This document shows, piece by piece, positions 26,662 through 35,358 of a stretch of DNA of 47,507 nucleotides. The stretch covers positions 1-47,507 of the forward strand of contig JAFGMW010000072.1 of NCBI GenBank assembly GCA_016927275.1, written 5' to 3'. A program made the translations under genes and the position numbers. Every line of letters starts with the position of its first letter. Position 1 is the first letter of the stretch. Below the pieces are notes generated by a model, which was not told the origin of the DNA, did not search any database, and saw only the letters and a list, made by a program, of their open reading frames with translations. This stretch comes from Pseudomonadota bacterium. Its GTDB lineage: Bacteria; UBA10199; 2-02-FULL-44-16; JAAZCA01.

Positions 26662-29600
26662 CTATTTCTCTTCCGCTTCAGCCGGCAGGGCCGTGGTCCC
26701 GCCTCTCTCATCCGGCTGTGAGGCAGAATCCTTCGGCCGTGCGATTCCGACGAAGAGGCGGTCCGCGTGACGGGTGCCCGCCTCTGCGCGCCTGTGCGCC
26801 ATCATGCGCTGCTCCGTGACTTTGAACGGCTCCTTTAATCTCTCGCGCACGTATGCGCGCCGGTCGAGCCCGTAGGGCGCCTTCGGGGACTTGTGGAGGT
26901 CGAGATCGACCCCGAGCGCCATGGGTATGTCCGGGCGCTCCGTGAAGAACTCCCTTATCGCCGCGCCGGAGCGGCTGCTGCCCCTTGCGAAGGCGAGGGT
27001 CTGCACCAGAGGCCTCAGGGAGCCGTATCTCTGCACATCTGGCGCGTAGAACTTCAGATACTCGAAGAGGATCGACAGCTGCTCATCGGAGACCTTTCCC
27101 TCCTCGAGGAGCCTGTATATGGAGGTGTACTGCATCTCGTTGGGGATGTGCGGGAACGAGGGCGGTTTTACGGCCCGGCTTATGGAGACGACCTGCCAGA
27201 GGCGGTCCTTCAACGACTTATGGCCGAAGAAGGGGTGCAGGCCGTGCATGCGCTGACCGGCCAGCCTGAAGAACTGATCGAGCTTCGTCTCCTCGAACAT
27301 CCTCGCCATCTCCGGGCGCGAGAGTTTGCCCGCGGCCTTGAGCTCCTGGAAGGCTGCGAATGCCTTGCTCGTCCTCGCCTCGAACTGCTCCATGTCCCAG
27401 CGCGTCCCGCTCGGCTCGGGCCAGGTGGCGGTCGTGGCCCCGTTGATGGTGAGCAGGTTCATGCCGATGAACGCCCCGTAACCGGCGAGGCTGTTCCATC
27501 CCAGCATCGACCTTATCCCCGCGGAGGGGAGGTCCCATGTGCCCGAGCGGATGCCCCTGTTGTAGGTGTAGAACGCCCTGAACGACCTGAGGAGCGCGTA
27601 CGCGGACCCCGCCGCGCGGACCGGGAAGGCCCTGCCGGCCCGTTCGCGCCACGCCTCGGAAACATTGGCGATGATGCTGTACTTGCCCTTTGCGACTCCG
27701 CTCATGAGGAGCGCGATGGGCAGCTGGATGAAGGTGAGCGCCGAGCCCTGGATCATGCCCCGCACGAACGTCGACGGCCTCTCCCCGACCATCTGCTGTA
27801 TCGCGTGGCCTATCGGGGCTGTGATTCCGATCATGATGGAGGCGGTCATCGGGAGCATCCAGTTGCTGTCCTCGTTGCGCGGGTCCAGCCCCTTCAATGC
27901 CGGAACGGTGGAGGATGCGAACCTCGAGAGCACGTTTCTCTTCTTCCCGGAATCCTGCTTCGCGGCCATGGGGGTCGCGCCCGCGTTGGTGAGCATCAAG
28001 AGGCTCTCGGTGACGCCCAGTGCGCTCAGCCCGGCGGCGACCCACCACGCCTTGTCGACGAACGGTGCGGCGTCGATCCCGACGATGGATGCGCTGATGT
28101 CGGCCGAGAGCATCATGGCGCCGGGCAGAAAGAGGAACGGCAGGCGGCAGTTTCTGATGAAGGGCAGGTGCTTGAGTATCGGCACCGACTTGAGAGTCGT
28201 CGTCTTGAGCCACTCTCTCCCTTTTTTCGGGAAGTCGGCGAAGAAGATCGCCAGGGAGCTCTTCGTGTAGAGGTGGTAGGCCGCGCCCAGGGCCAGCTTG
28301 ACCCCGGGCGTGGAGGCTATGGCGTCCCTGGCCCTGGCGGTCGCATCGCCGCTGACGAGCGAGTTGAAAAATGCCGCGCCCTTGTCGGGAAGATCGAGGA
28401 TCCCGGAGAACGCCTTGGCGAACGCCTTGGCGAACGGTGTGTAGAACTCGGTCGCCCCGCCTGCGCCCGACGCGAGGAGCGCCGACGGGAGCAGCCACGC
28501 GGCCATGGTCATGGCGCCGTGAGTCACCACGCGGGCCGCGTCCCTGAGCGTATCCAGGAAGCCGCGCTCGTATGTCCCCGTGCCGCCGGCCGCCTGGGCC
28601 TCGTTCGTGTTCCAGCCCCTTATGAGGCGGTATAATGTGTCGAGGATGCCGGCGCCCGCCACGCCGCCCGCCAGCGTCCAGCCGCCAGTGAGCAGGTATT
28701 CCCCTGCCATGCCTGCGGCCATGCCGATGGCGCCCGCGAGAGCGGAGTGTTTGAGCCCCTCCGATTGCGAGTGCTGTATTGCGGCCTGCAGCCTCTTGCG
28801 CCAGCGGCCCTTTCGTGAGAGCGCCTTGATCTCCTCGCCCCCGAGTACCCGGTCGCCGTCCACGAACGGCTCGAATATCCTGTCCTCTGCGAGGCGATGC
28901 GCCGCAGGGGTCCCCCTGAAAGACTCGGCGAGCGTTCGGGCCATCCTCAGCGCCGGGTTCCACAGCTTGTGGAGGGCCATGAGCTTCGCGGAGTCGTAGA
29001 GGTGATCTGCGGCAAGGCGCTTCATCTCATCCGTGAGATGGGCCGGCTTCAGCTTCTTGAACTCGTTGTGCAGCTCCTCGATCAGCGCATCCCGCTCGCT
29101 CTGGTGTGTGCGGTTGTGGGCGAGCTCGATCAGGCGCGAGATGATCTCGATGTTGAGCAGGCGGGTGGAGAACTGAAGGTCGCGCCCCTCTCCGTCGGCC
29201 GAACCGTCGATCGTCTGCAGGGCGCGCCGAAGCGACTCCTGCGCGTCCGACAGCAGCTTGAGCGGCGGCGACGATGCCGAAGCGGCGTGGCGCATCAGCT
29301 GAAAGGCGGTGACTACGTCGGCCTTTGCCCGGTCGGTCCCGCTGAATTGGGCCGGGTCCTTTATCAGCTCCCTCACCATCGCCAGTCGCTTGAGATGGGC
29401 TGCCGGGGCCTCGGCGAGGTGAAACAGCGCCGCCCCGATGGAGGACTCCCTGAAACGGTTCACGCCCTGCGCGATTTCAAGATAGAAAGCCCTGCCGCTC
29501 GCCGCATCGGTCTGTTCGAGAGCGCCGGCTGCAGCGGCGTATTCTTTGCCGCTCTCTTCATAGCGGCCCTCGCTCAGATGCCTGCGCGCGTGCTCGATCC

Positions 29601-29859
29601 CCTGACTGGCCTCAATGCCGATCCGGGCGCGTTCGTGGTCCACGACCCCCCCGTCCCCCATGGAGCGCGCCTGCGCGGCGAATCTCGAGGCGTGGGTGCG
29701 GGCCGGATTCACGTCAGCGATCAGCTGCCCGGCCCCGGGGGGCCCGCTGAGGAAAGGATCGTTGGCGGTGATCTTGATCGGGCCTTGCGCCGGGATGCCC
29801 GAGGGCGATGCCGGCGGTCCGGCGCAGGGGAACGTCAATGTGAATCTGTGCTGGATCAT
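26662..29859 (-). CDS. Large multi-spanning membrane protein, unknown family
   Basis: 1065 residues; not recognised. Residues 1-360 are soluble and helical, with TPR-like spacing in places (HLSEGRYEESGKEYAAAAGAL). About 370-830 contains seven or eight hydrophobic segments (for example LAGAIGMAAGMAGEYLL, LPFLFLPGAMMLSA, WWVAAGLSALGV, MLPMTASIMIGI, LTFIQLPIALLM). The last 230 residues are soluble and charged. No signal peptide. The start ATG 29859 has GGAG about 12 nt upstream. The reading frame is long, stop-free and follows the codon bias of its neighbours, and the hydrophobic pattern is coherent, so it is real. Confidence 0.75.
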   Translation of the reverse strand: MIQHRFTLTFPCAGPPASPSGIPAQGPIKITANDPFLSGPPGAGQLIADVNPARTHASRFAAQARSMGDGGVVDHERARIGIEASQGIEHARRHLSEGRYEESGKEYAAAAGALEQTDAASGRAFYLEIAQGVNRFRESSIGAALFHLAEAPAAHLKRLAMVRELIKDPAQFSGTDRAKADVVTAFQLMRHAASASSPPLKLLSDAQESLRRALQTIDGSADGEGRDLQFSTRLLNIEIISRLIELAHNRTHQSERDALIEELHNEFKKLKPAHLTDEMKRLAADHLYDSAKLMALHKLWNPALRMARTLAESFRGTPAAHRLAEDRIFEPFVDGDRVLGGEEIKALSRKGRWRKRLQAAIQHSQSEGLKHSALAGAIGMAAGMAGEYLLTGGWTLAGGVAGAGILDTLYRLIRGWNTNEAQAAGGTGTYERGFLDTLRDAARVVTHGAMTMAAWLLPSALLASGAGGATEFYTPFAKAFAKAFSGILDLPDKGAAFFNSLVSGDATARARDAIASTPGVKLALGAAYHLYTKSSLAIFFADFPKKGREWLKTTTLKSVPILKHLPFIRNCRLPFLFLPGAMMLSADISASIVGIDAAPFVDKAWWVAAGLSALGVTESLLMLTNAGATPMAAKQDSGKKRNVLSRFASSTVPALKGLDPRNEDSNWMLPMTASIMIGITAPIGHAIQQMVGERPSTFVRGMIQGSALTFIQLPIALLMSGVAKGKYSIIANVSEAWRERAGRAFPVRAAGSAYALLRSFRAFYTYNRGIRSGTWDLPSAGIRSMLGWNSLAGYGAFIGMNLLTINGATTATWPEPSGTRWDMEQFEARTSKAFAAFQELKAAGKLSRPEMARMFEETKLDQFFRLAGQRMHGLHPFFGHKSLKDRLWQVVSISRAVKPPSFPHIPNEMQYTSIYRLLEEGKVSDEQLSILFEYLKFYAPDVQRYGSLRPLVQTLAFARGSSRSGAAIREFFTERPDIPMALGVDLDLHKSPKAPYGLDRRAYVRERLKEPFKVTEQRMMAHRRAEAGTRHADRLFVGIARPKDSASQPDERGGTTALPAEAEEK

Positions 29860-30287
29860 CGCGTCCGTTCTCCATCCCCGTTATCGGCTAACCGCGCGCC
29901 GAGTTGCTCAGAAAATGGGGTAAAACGGCCGATTTTATTACCGCTTTCTATTGTCTTAAAAACCCTGAAAGGGCCGAAATAAGGGCATTTGCCCGTGCCT
30001 CGCCCTAGCGCCATCCTGTGATCTTGTCAACATAATCAAGCCGGATGCGCCTCTCGATCAGAAAGATGCCGTTCCCGGGCCTTCTGTTTTCCCTTGAAAT
30101 GTGAACGGCGGAGGGCGGAAGGTGAGGGGGTGCCCAAAACTGTGCAGTGCTGCAGCGTTTCGCAGCACCTGTTTTTTTCGGCTCTTTGATAAATAAAGGA
30201 TTTTTTCCGGCACAGCTCGTGCATTGTTCTGCGTTGTCATTTTATCCGTCAGGTGATAGCGTCGCCCGCCATTGAGGCAGGGGGACC
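29860..30287. other. 428-bp intergenic region between divergent genes
   Basis: No ORF with support. It separates the 1065-residue gene (minus) from pgpA (plus). A weak minus-strand promoter (TTAAGA, 16 bp, TAAAAT) can be placed about 29928-29956. A plus-strand terminator-like hairpin with seven T residues lies at 30147-30178, although no plus-strand gene is upstream of it. This leaves room for a small RNA or a terminated pgpA leader. Confidence 0.5.
30147..30178 (+). terminator. Rho-independent terminator-like hairpin without an upstream gene
   Basis: GTGCTGC (30147-30153), an 8-nt loop, GCAGCAC (30162-30168), then CTG and T7. A related sequence with TGCAGCGTTTCG at its core forms the inverted repeat at 46574-46596. 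Confidence 0.55.
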
Positions 30288-30773
30288 GTGCTGAGACACA
30301 TGACCGCATTCTTCGCGACAGGCTGCTTTGCAGGGCGCATACCGCTCGCCCCGGGCACGTGGGGCACGGTGGTGGGGTTGGGCCTTTACTGGCTGGTCCG
30401 CTATCTTCCGCCCCTCTCCTACGCGATCTTCACCGTGACATTCGTCGTGTTCGCCATATGGATAGCAACCCGCGCGCAGTCGATCTTCGAGGAGACCGAC
30501 CCTCCGCAGGTGGTGATCGACGAGATAGCGGGATATCTCGTCACCATGGCGTTTCACAGGCCCTCTTTCGCGCTCGCGGTCGTGGGGTTCGTACTCTTCC
30601 GCATATTCGACATCGTCAAACCGCCTCCCATACGCTGGATCGAGAGGCGCTTCTCCGACGGCAGGGGCGTGGTGCTCGACGACGTCATGGCCGGCCTCTA
30701 CGCCAGCGTGTCGCTGCTCGCGCTGGAGTTCGTCCTCCCGGCCCTGGGCATCCAAGGCATCACCTGGTGGTGA
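30288..30773 (+). CDS. pgpA: Phosphatidylglycerophosphatase A
   Basis: 161 residues; it removes phosphate from phosphatidylglycerophosphate in the inner membrane. Family motifs: GCFAGRIPLAPGTWGT at the N-terminus, VIDEIAGY, LFRIFDIVKPPPI, and DGRGVVLDDVMAG, the acidic catalytic segments. Four hydrophobic helices. GTG 30288 follows GAGG and AGGGGG; an ATG at 30300 is an alternative. The order pgpA-cinA-thpR-recA is a conserved group in many bacteria. Confidence 0.93.
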   Translation: MLRHMTAFFATGCFAGRIPLAPGTWGTVVGLGLYWLVRYLPPLSYAIFTVTFVVFAIWIATRAQSIFEETDPPQVVIDEIAGYLVTMAFHRPSFALAVVGFVLFRIFDIVKPPPIRWIERRFSDGRGVVLDDVMAGLYASVSLLALEFVLPALGIQGITWW

Positions 30774-30782
30774 GGTTTTTTC

Positions 30783-30805
30783 GAGTCACGAGTCACGAGT
30801 CACGA
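30783..30805 (+). repeat. Heptamer array (GAGTCAC)3 upstream of cinA
   Basis: Three perfect GTCACGA units (30785-30805) between the pgpA stop and the cinA ATG at 30810. The array ends 4 nt before the start codon and replaces the Shine-Dalgarno. Confidence 0.8.
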
Positions 30806-30809
30806 AACA

Positions 30810-32045
30810 ATGAAGATAGCCGTTATAACAACCGGCGACGAAGTCATCCAGGGCGTGATAGTCGACTCCAACGCCGCCTGGATATCGGAGCGCTGCACCG
30901 CCCTCGGGCACGAGGTAGCGATGCACGCCTGCGTGCCCGATGACATGCGCGCGATAGGCGACATCCTCAGGCTCGCCTCAGAGAGGGCCGAGTGCGTGAT
31001 GGTCACGGGCGGCCTGGGCCCCACGGCGGACGACATCACGGTGGAGGCCGCGGCGAGGGCGTTCGACGCGAATCTTGTTCGCAATGAGGGCATCATTGAA
31101 GAGATGCGGGCATTCTTCGTCCGGGTCGGCAGGCCCTACTCGCCCTCGAACGACAAGCAGGCCATGGTCTTTGCCGGCTCCGAGATACTCCCGAACCGGG
31201 TCGGCACCGCCCCCGGCCTCAGGGCCCCGCTCGGCGGCCGCGATTTCATCTTCCTCCCCGGCGTCCCTTCCGAGCTCCACCAGATATTCGGCGACTCGGT
31301 GGAGCCGTGGCTCAGGGAGCGCTCGAGCGGCGCGCGCGTGGAGAAGGTTTTCCGCTGCTTCGGCCTTCCGGAGGCCACGATCGACGAGAGGCTCAAGGGA
31401 GTCGATCTCTGTGGCGCGAGACTCTCGTTTCGGGTGAAGTTTCCCGAGATACTCCTCAAGACAGTCGCCAGGTCCGGCTCCGAGGCGGAGGCGAGGCGCA
31501 TGATCGACTCCGCTGCCGGGAACATCCGCGAGCGGCTCGGCGAGGTGATCTACGGCGAGGGGGATGCGACGCTCGCCGAGGTCGTGGGCCGGATGTGCGT
31601 GGAGAGGGGCGCGACGCTCTCTGTCGCCGAGTCGTGCACCGGCGGGCTCATATCGTCCATGATCACCGACGTCCCGGGCGCGAGCCGCTGGTTCGAGCGC
31701 GGCGCAGTCGCGTACAGCAACCGCTCCAAGGAGGAGTTCCTCGGCGTGCCGCGCCAGACCATCGAGAGGCACGGCGCGGTCTCCAGGGAGGTCGCGGAGG
31801 CCATGGCTCGGGGCATAAGAAGCGTGAGCGGATCTTCCGTCGGCCTCGCCGTAACGGGCATAGCAGGGCCGTCGGGCGGCACCGCTGAGAAGCCGGTGGG
31901 CACCGTCCATATAGCGATGGCGATCGAGGGCGGCATCGAGCATTCGCACCACGTCTTTGAGCGGGCGAGGATCGAGTTCAGGCAGATGGTCGCTGCGACC
32001 GCGCTGGACATGGCGCGCAGACATATGATCAGAGCTCAAAGCTGA
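30810..32045 (+). CDS. cinA: CinA-like protein: COG1058 pyrophosphatase + NMN deamidase domains
   Basis: 411 residues. The N-terminal MoCF-like domain (about 1-170; GDEVIQG, TGGLGPTADD, PGVPSE) is an ADP-ribose pyrophosphatase in characterised relatives. The C-terminal domain (about 255-411; SVAESCTGGLISS, AVTGIAGPSGGT, KPVGTVHIA) is a nicotinamide mononucleotide deamidase of NAD recycling. Preceded directly by a heptamer array rather than a ribosome-binding site. Its stop codon is inside a second heptamer array of different sequence. Confidence 0.93.
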   Translation: MKIAVITTGDEVIQGVIVDSNAAWISERCTALGHEVAMHACVPDDMRAIGDILRLASERAECVMVTGGLGPTADDITVEAAARAFDANLVRNEGIIEEMRAFFVRVGRPYSPSNDKQAMVFAGSEILPNRVGTAPGLRAPLGGRDFIFLPGVPSELHQIFGDSVEPWLRERSSGARVEKVFRCFGLPEATIDERLKGVDLCGARLSFRVKFPEILLKTVARSGSEAEARRMIDSAAGNIRERLGEVIYGEGDATLAEVVGRMCVERGATLSVAESCTGGLISSMITDVPGASRWFERGAVAYSNRSKEEFLGVPRQTIERHGAVSREVAEAMARGIRSVSGSSVGLAVTGIAGPSGGTAEKPVGTVHIAMAIEGGIEHSHHVFERARIEFRQMVAATALDMARRHMIRAQS

Positions 32046-32067
32046 AAGCTCAAAGCTGAAAGCTCAA
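32033..32067 (+). repeat. Heptamer array AGCTCAA/AGCTGAA, 5 units, over the cinA stop
   Basis: AGCTCAA, AGCTGAA, AGCTCAA, AGCTGAA, AGCTCAA in exact 7-nt register. The cinA TGA stop (32043-32045) lies in the second unit. Confidence 0.85.
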
Positions 32068-32083
32068 AGGGAGAGGCCTTAAG

Positions 32084-32668
32084 GTGAAGATGAGATCGTT
32101 TCTGGCGTTCGATATACCGGAGGAGCTCAAGGTCGAGCTGGGAAAGCTCATCGAGCTCTTCTCCCCGAAGGTGCGCGGCGTGAAGTGGGTGAACCCAGAG
32201 CTCGTGCACTGCACGATCCGCTTCTTCGGCGACGTGGAGGAGGAACTTCTCACCGGGAAACTGTCCAGGCTCATCGAGCAGGAGGTCCGGCACCAGTCGC
32301 CGTTCAAGCTGTCGGGCCACGGCGTAGGCGTGTTCCCGAACTGGCGCTACCCAAGGGTCCTGTGGGTGGGGCTGCAGGGCGAGACCGAAACGGTCATCTC
32401 GCTGCACGCCAGGCTCGAGGAGGCGTTCGCGGATATCGGCATCAGGAAGGACCCGAGGATATTGCGCCTCCACCTCACGCTCGGCAGGGCCAGGGCGCCT
32501 TTCAAGGACAGCGAGGCGCTGGTGAGCATGGTGGAGAAGATGACTGACACCGACCTCGGCGAATTCACGGTGGATTCGCTGGCGCTCTACAGGAGCGAGC
32601 TCACCCCCAAAGGGCCGATCTACACCGTGCTCGAGCGCTTCCCGCTCGGCAGCGGAGGCAGGAAATGA
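32084..32668 (+). CDS. thpR: RNA 2',3'-cyclic phosphodiesterase (ThpR, 2'-5' RNA ligase family)
   Basis: 194 residues from GTG 32084 (ATG 32090 is equally possible and gives the usual MRSFLAFDIPEE start). The two HxT motifs of the 2H phosphoesterase fold are HCTIRFFG and HLTLGRAR. It hydrolyses terminal 2',3'-cyclic phosphates on RNA. It sits between cinA and recA, a position conserved in several lineages. Confidence 0.92.
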   Translation: MKMRSFLAFDIPEELKVELGKLIELFSPKVRGVKWVNPELVHCTIRFFGDVEEELLTGKLSRLIEQEVRHQSPFKLSGHGVGVFPNWRYPRVLWVGLQGETETVISLHARLEEAFADIGIRKDPRILRLHLTLGRARAPFKDSEALVSMVEKMTDTDLGEFTVDSLALYRSELTPKGPIYTVLERFPLGSGGRK

Positions 32669-32710
32669 TGCTGGAGATTGCGTAAGTCGTGAATCGTTTG
32701 GATTTTGCGA

Positions 32711-32738
32711 GTCACGAGTTACGAGTCACGAGTCACGC
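32711..32738 (+). repeat. Heptamer array, 4 units, in the recA leader
   Basis: GTCACGA, GTTACGA, GTCACGA, GTCACGC. It lies 20 nt before the recA ATG, upstream of a normal Shine-Dalgarno, and its reading frame into recA is free of stops. Confidence 0.85.
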
Positions 32739-32758
32739 AACCAGAAAAAGGAGACCAT

Positions 32759-33865
<1,107 letters not shown>

Positions 33866-33872
33866 GGGGGCG

Positions 33873-35213
33873 CTACAGCTTTTTCGTTGAGATATATTTC
33901 TCCGGTATCTCCCTGACAACGTCGTCGGGCAGCGGGTCGTAGTGTTTGAACTCGGAGCAGAACATGCCTCTGTGGAAAGCCCAGTCGTTCTTGCCGTCGC
34001 AGTAAATCTCTGCGGAGCGCAGGTTCGCCATGTGGCCGAGCACTTCTCTGGCCGGAGCGGTCAGCATCTCGCTGTACCTTGCTGGCAGATCCGACAGAGA
34101 TTTGCCAATTTCTCCGTTCAGCATGCCCATTATAGTGTCGTGCTGGTGAGAGCTTATGTAGCCGTATTTTTTCAACAGGTCGATCTTCTTCGTAAAGGTC
34201 GGAATACTGTTTTCCATCCTCCTGAGAGTGTAGTCGTTTTTGTAAATCTTGCCCACGAGCTCGGATATGTCTTCGTCATAGCTCGTAGTTGCGTATAACG
34301 ATATCAATCCCTTCTTCGTCAAGGCCCATTCGAGATCGCTGTATGTTCTCCACTCGTCAACATCTATGTGCGGCAGGTCGTCATTTGAGAGAAGCCCCTT
34401 GTCGAGATAGGGTTCAACTTTAGCCCGAAGGCTTTTCTCGCGCGGGTCCCCACCGCTGAGTCCGACATAGACATCTCCCGCAGCTTCTATCCACTCCGCC
34501 TTCAGCTTTTCACCGTGCAGATCTGTCAGGAGGTGTGCTGCTTCGTGGTACGTCAGCTCGCCGGAGCCCTTGGCATCGTACCCCCTGAGATGGATATGGC
34601 TGATATCTGAATAGGAGTTGCCTTGAACATTCAGGAGACCGTATTTTGAAAAATCGAGCTCCCGTTCCCTCAAGTCGATCGAATGCAGGGCTGATCTGAG
34701 CTGGGGCGTGAGGGTTTCGTAAAGGCGGCGGAAGGCTTCAAGCCTCATGGTCTTCGTTACAGTGCTGTCTCTTTCATCCAGCACGATTTCAACATAGTCC
34801 ATCTCTTTCGAGTCGTATTTCTCAAAGAGCTTCAAGAGGGGCTCGTCGGCGATGAGCGATCGCTCGTCTTCACGCGATTTCAGCTTTGCCGAGTGAAGGG
34901 AGAACCAGTCGGCTGCCTCCGAGTTAAGCAGGGCCCTGATGCCCCGGCAGATGAAATCCGGTATGGGCAACTCAGAGACAGCCCTGACGATTACCTCCCT
35001 CGAGAGTCTGACCGCAGCGAGTCGATAGAGGTTTTTCTCGGCGCCGTCCGGCAGGGAGAGTATTTCGACCTCCGGTGTCCCGATCAGTCCGATGGTGCCG
35101 TCAAGCGCGTCGCCCGAGACGATTGCCTCGTAGTCGTTGCCGGTAAGCTCCTTCAGGAATGCCCTCTCCTGAGGGGTCAGTCTGGCAGCCTCTTTTACGA
35201 TGGTTGGTGCCAT
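33873..35213 (-). CDS. Putative zinc metallopeptidase (HEAAH, gluzincin-like), otherwise unknown
   Basis: 446 residues, no signal peptide or membrane helix. Residues 223-227 are HEAAH; Glu243 and Asp247 follow in AEWIEAAGD, a spacing resembling gluzincins in which ExxxD supplies the third ligand. I recognise no family for the rest. The start ATG 35213 has no clear Shine-Dalgarno. Base composition looks visibly less G+C-rich than the flanking recA and alaS, and the gene is inverted between two genes commonly adjacent (recA-recX-alaS), which suggests insertion by transfer. Catalytic function is inferred from the motif only. Confidence 0.65.
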   Translation of the reverse strand: MAPTIVKEAARLTPQERAFLKELTGNDYEAIVSGDALDGTIGLIGTPEVEILSLPDGAEKNLYRLAAVRLSREVIVRAVSELPIPDFICRGIRALLNSEAADWFSLHSAKLKSREDERSLIADEPLLKLFEKYDSKEMDYVEIVLDERDSTVTKTMRLEAFRRLYETLTPQLRSALHSIDLRERELDFSKYGLLNVQGNSYSDISHIHLRGYDAKGSGELTYHEAAHLLTDLHGEKLKAEWIEAAGDVYVGLSGGDPREKSLRAKVEPYLDKGLLSNDDLPHIDVDEWRTYSDLEWALTKKGLISLYATTSYDEDISELVGKIYKNDYTLRRMENSIPTFTKKIDLLKKYGYISSHQHDTIMGMLNGEIGKSLSDLPARYSEMLTAPAREVLGHMANLRSAEIYCDGKNDWAFHRGMFCSEFKHYDPLPDDVVREIPEKYISTKKL

Positions 35214-35274
35214 CCATTGACAGTTATCGGCAGGCAGAACCCCCGAAGTTGCCTTGTCATTTCCTGCCGGTGAT

Positions 35275-35323
35275 GTTAGGTATGCCCGAACTTGCCCCGG
35301 CCGGTTCAGGTTGGGCGCCTAAC
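35275..35323 (+). promoter_or_regulatory. Inverted repeat in the alaS leader
   Basis: GTTAGG (35275-35280) pairs with CCTAAC (35318-35323) and GCCC (35284-35287) with GGGC (35313-35316), enclosing a C/G-rich loop. It lies 36 nt before the alaS ATG. A leader hairpin or operator is possible; no U-run follows. Confidence 0.35.
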
Positions 35324-35358
35324 ATATTGATTTATCTGCATAAAGGAGCGTTCAGCTC

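Noticed and set aside
27218-28963. A 581-codon minus-strand ORF and other long ORFs opposite or out of frame with real genes (for example 246-1112, 2930-3865, 35862-38105)
   Set aside because: They overlap well-supported genes, have Arg/Ala/Gly/Pro-rich compositions expected from shifted frames of G+C-rich DNA, and show no motifs.
35217-35222. TTGACA as the alaS -35 element
   Set aside because: No -10-like sequence lies 16-19 bp downstream; the region there is C-rich.
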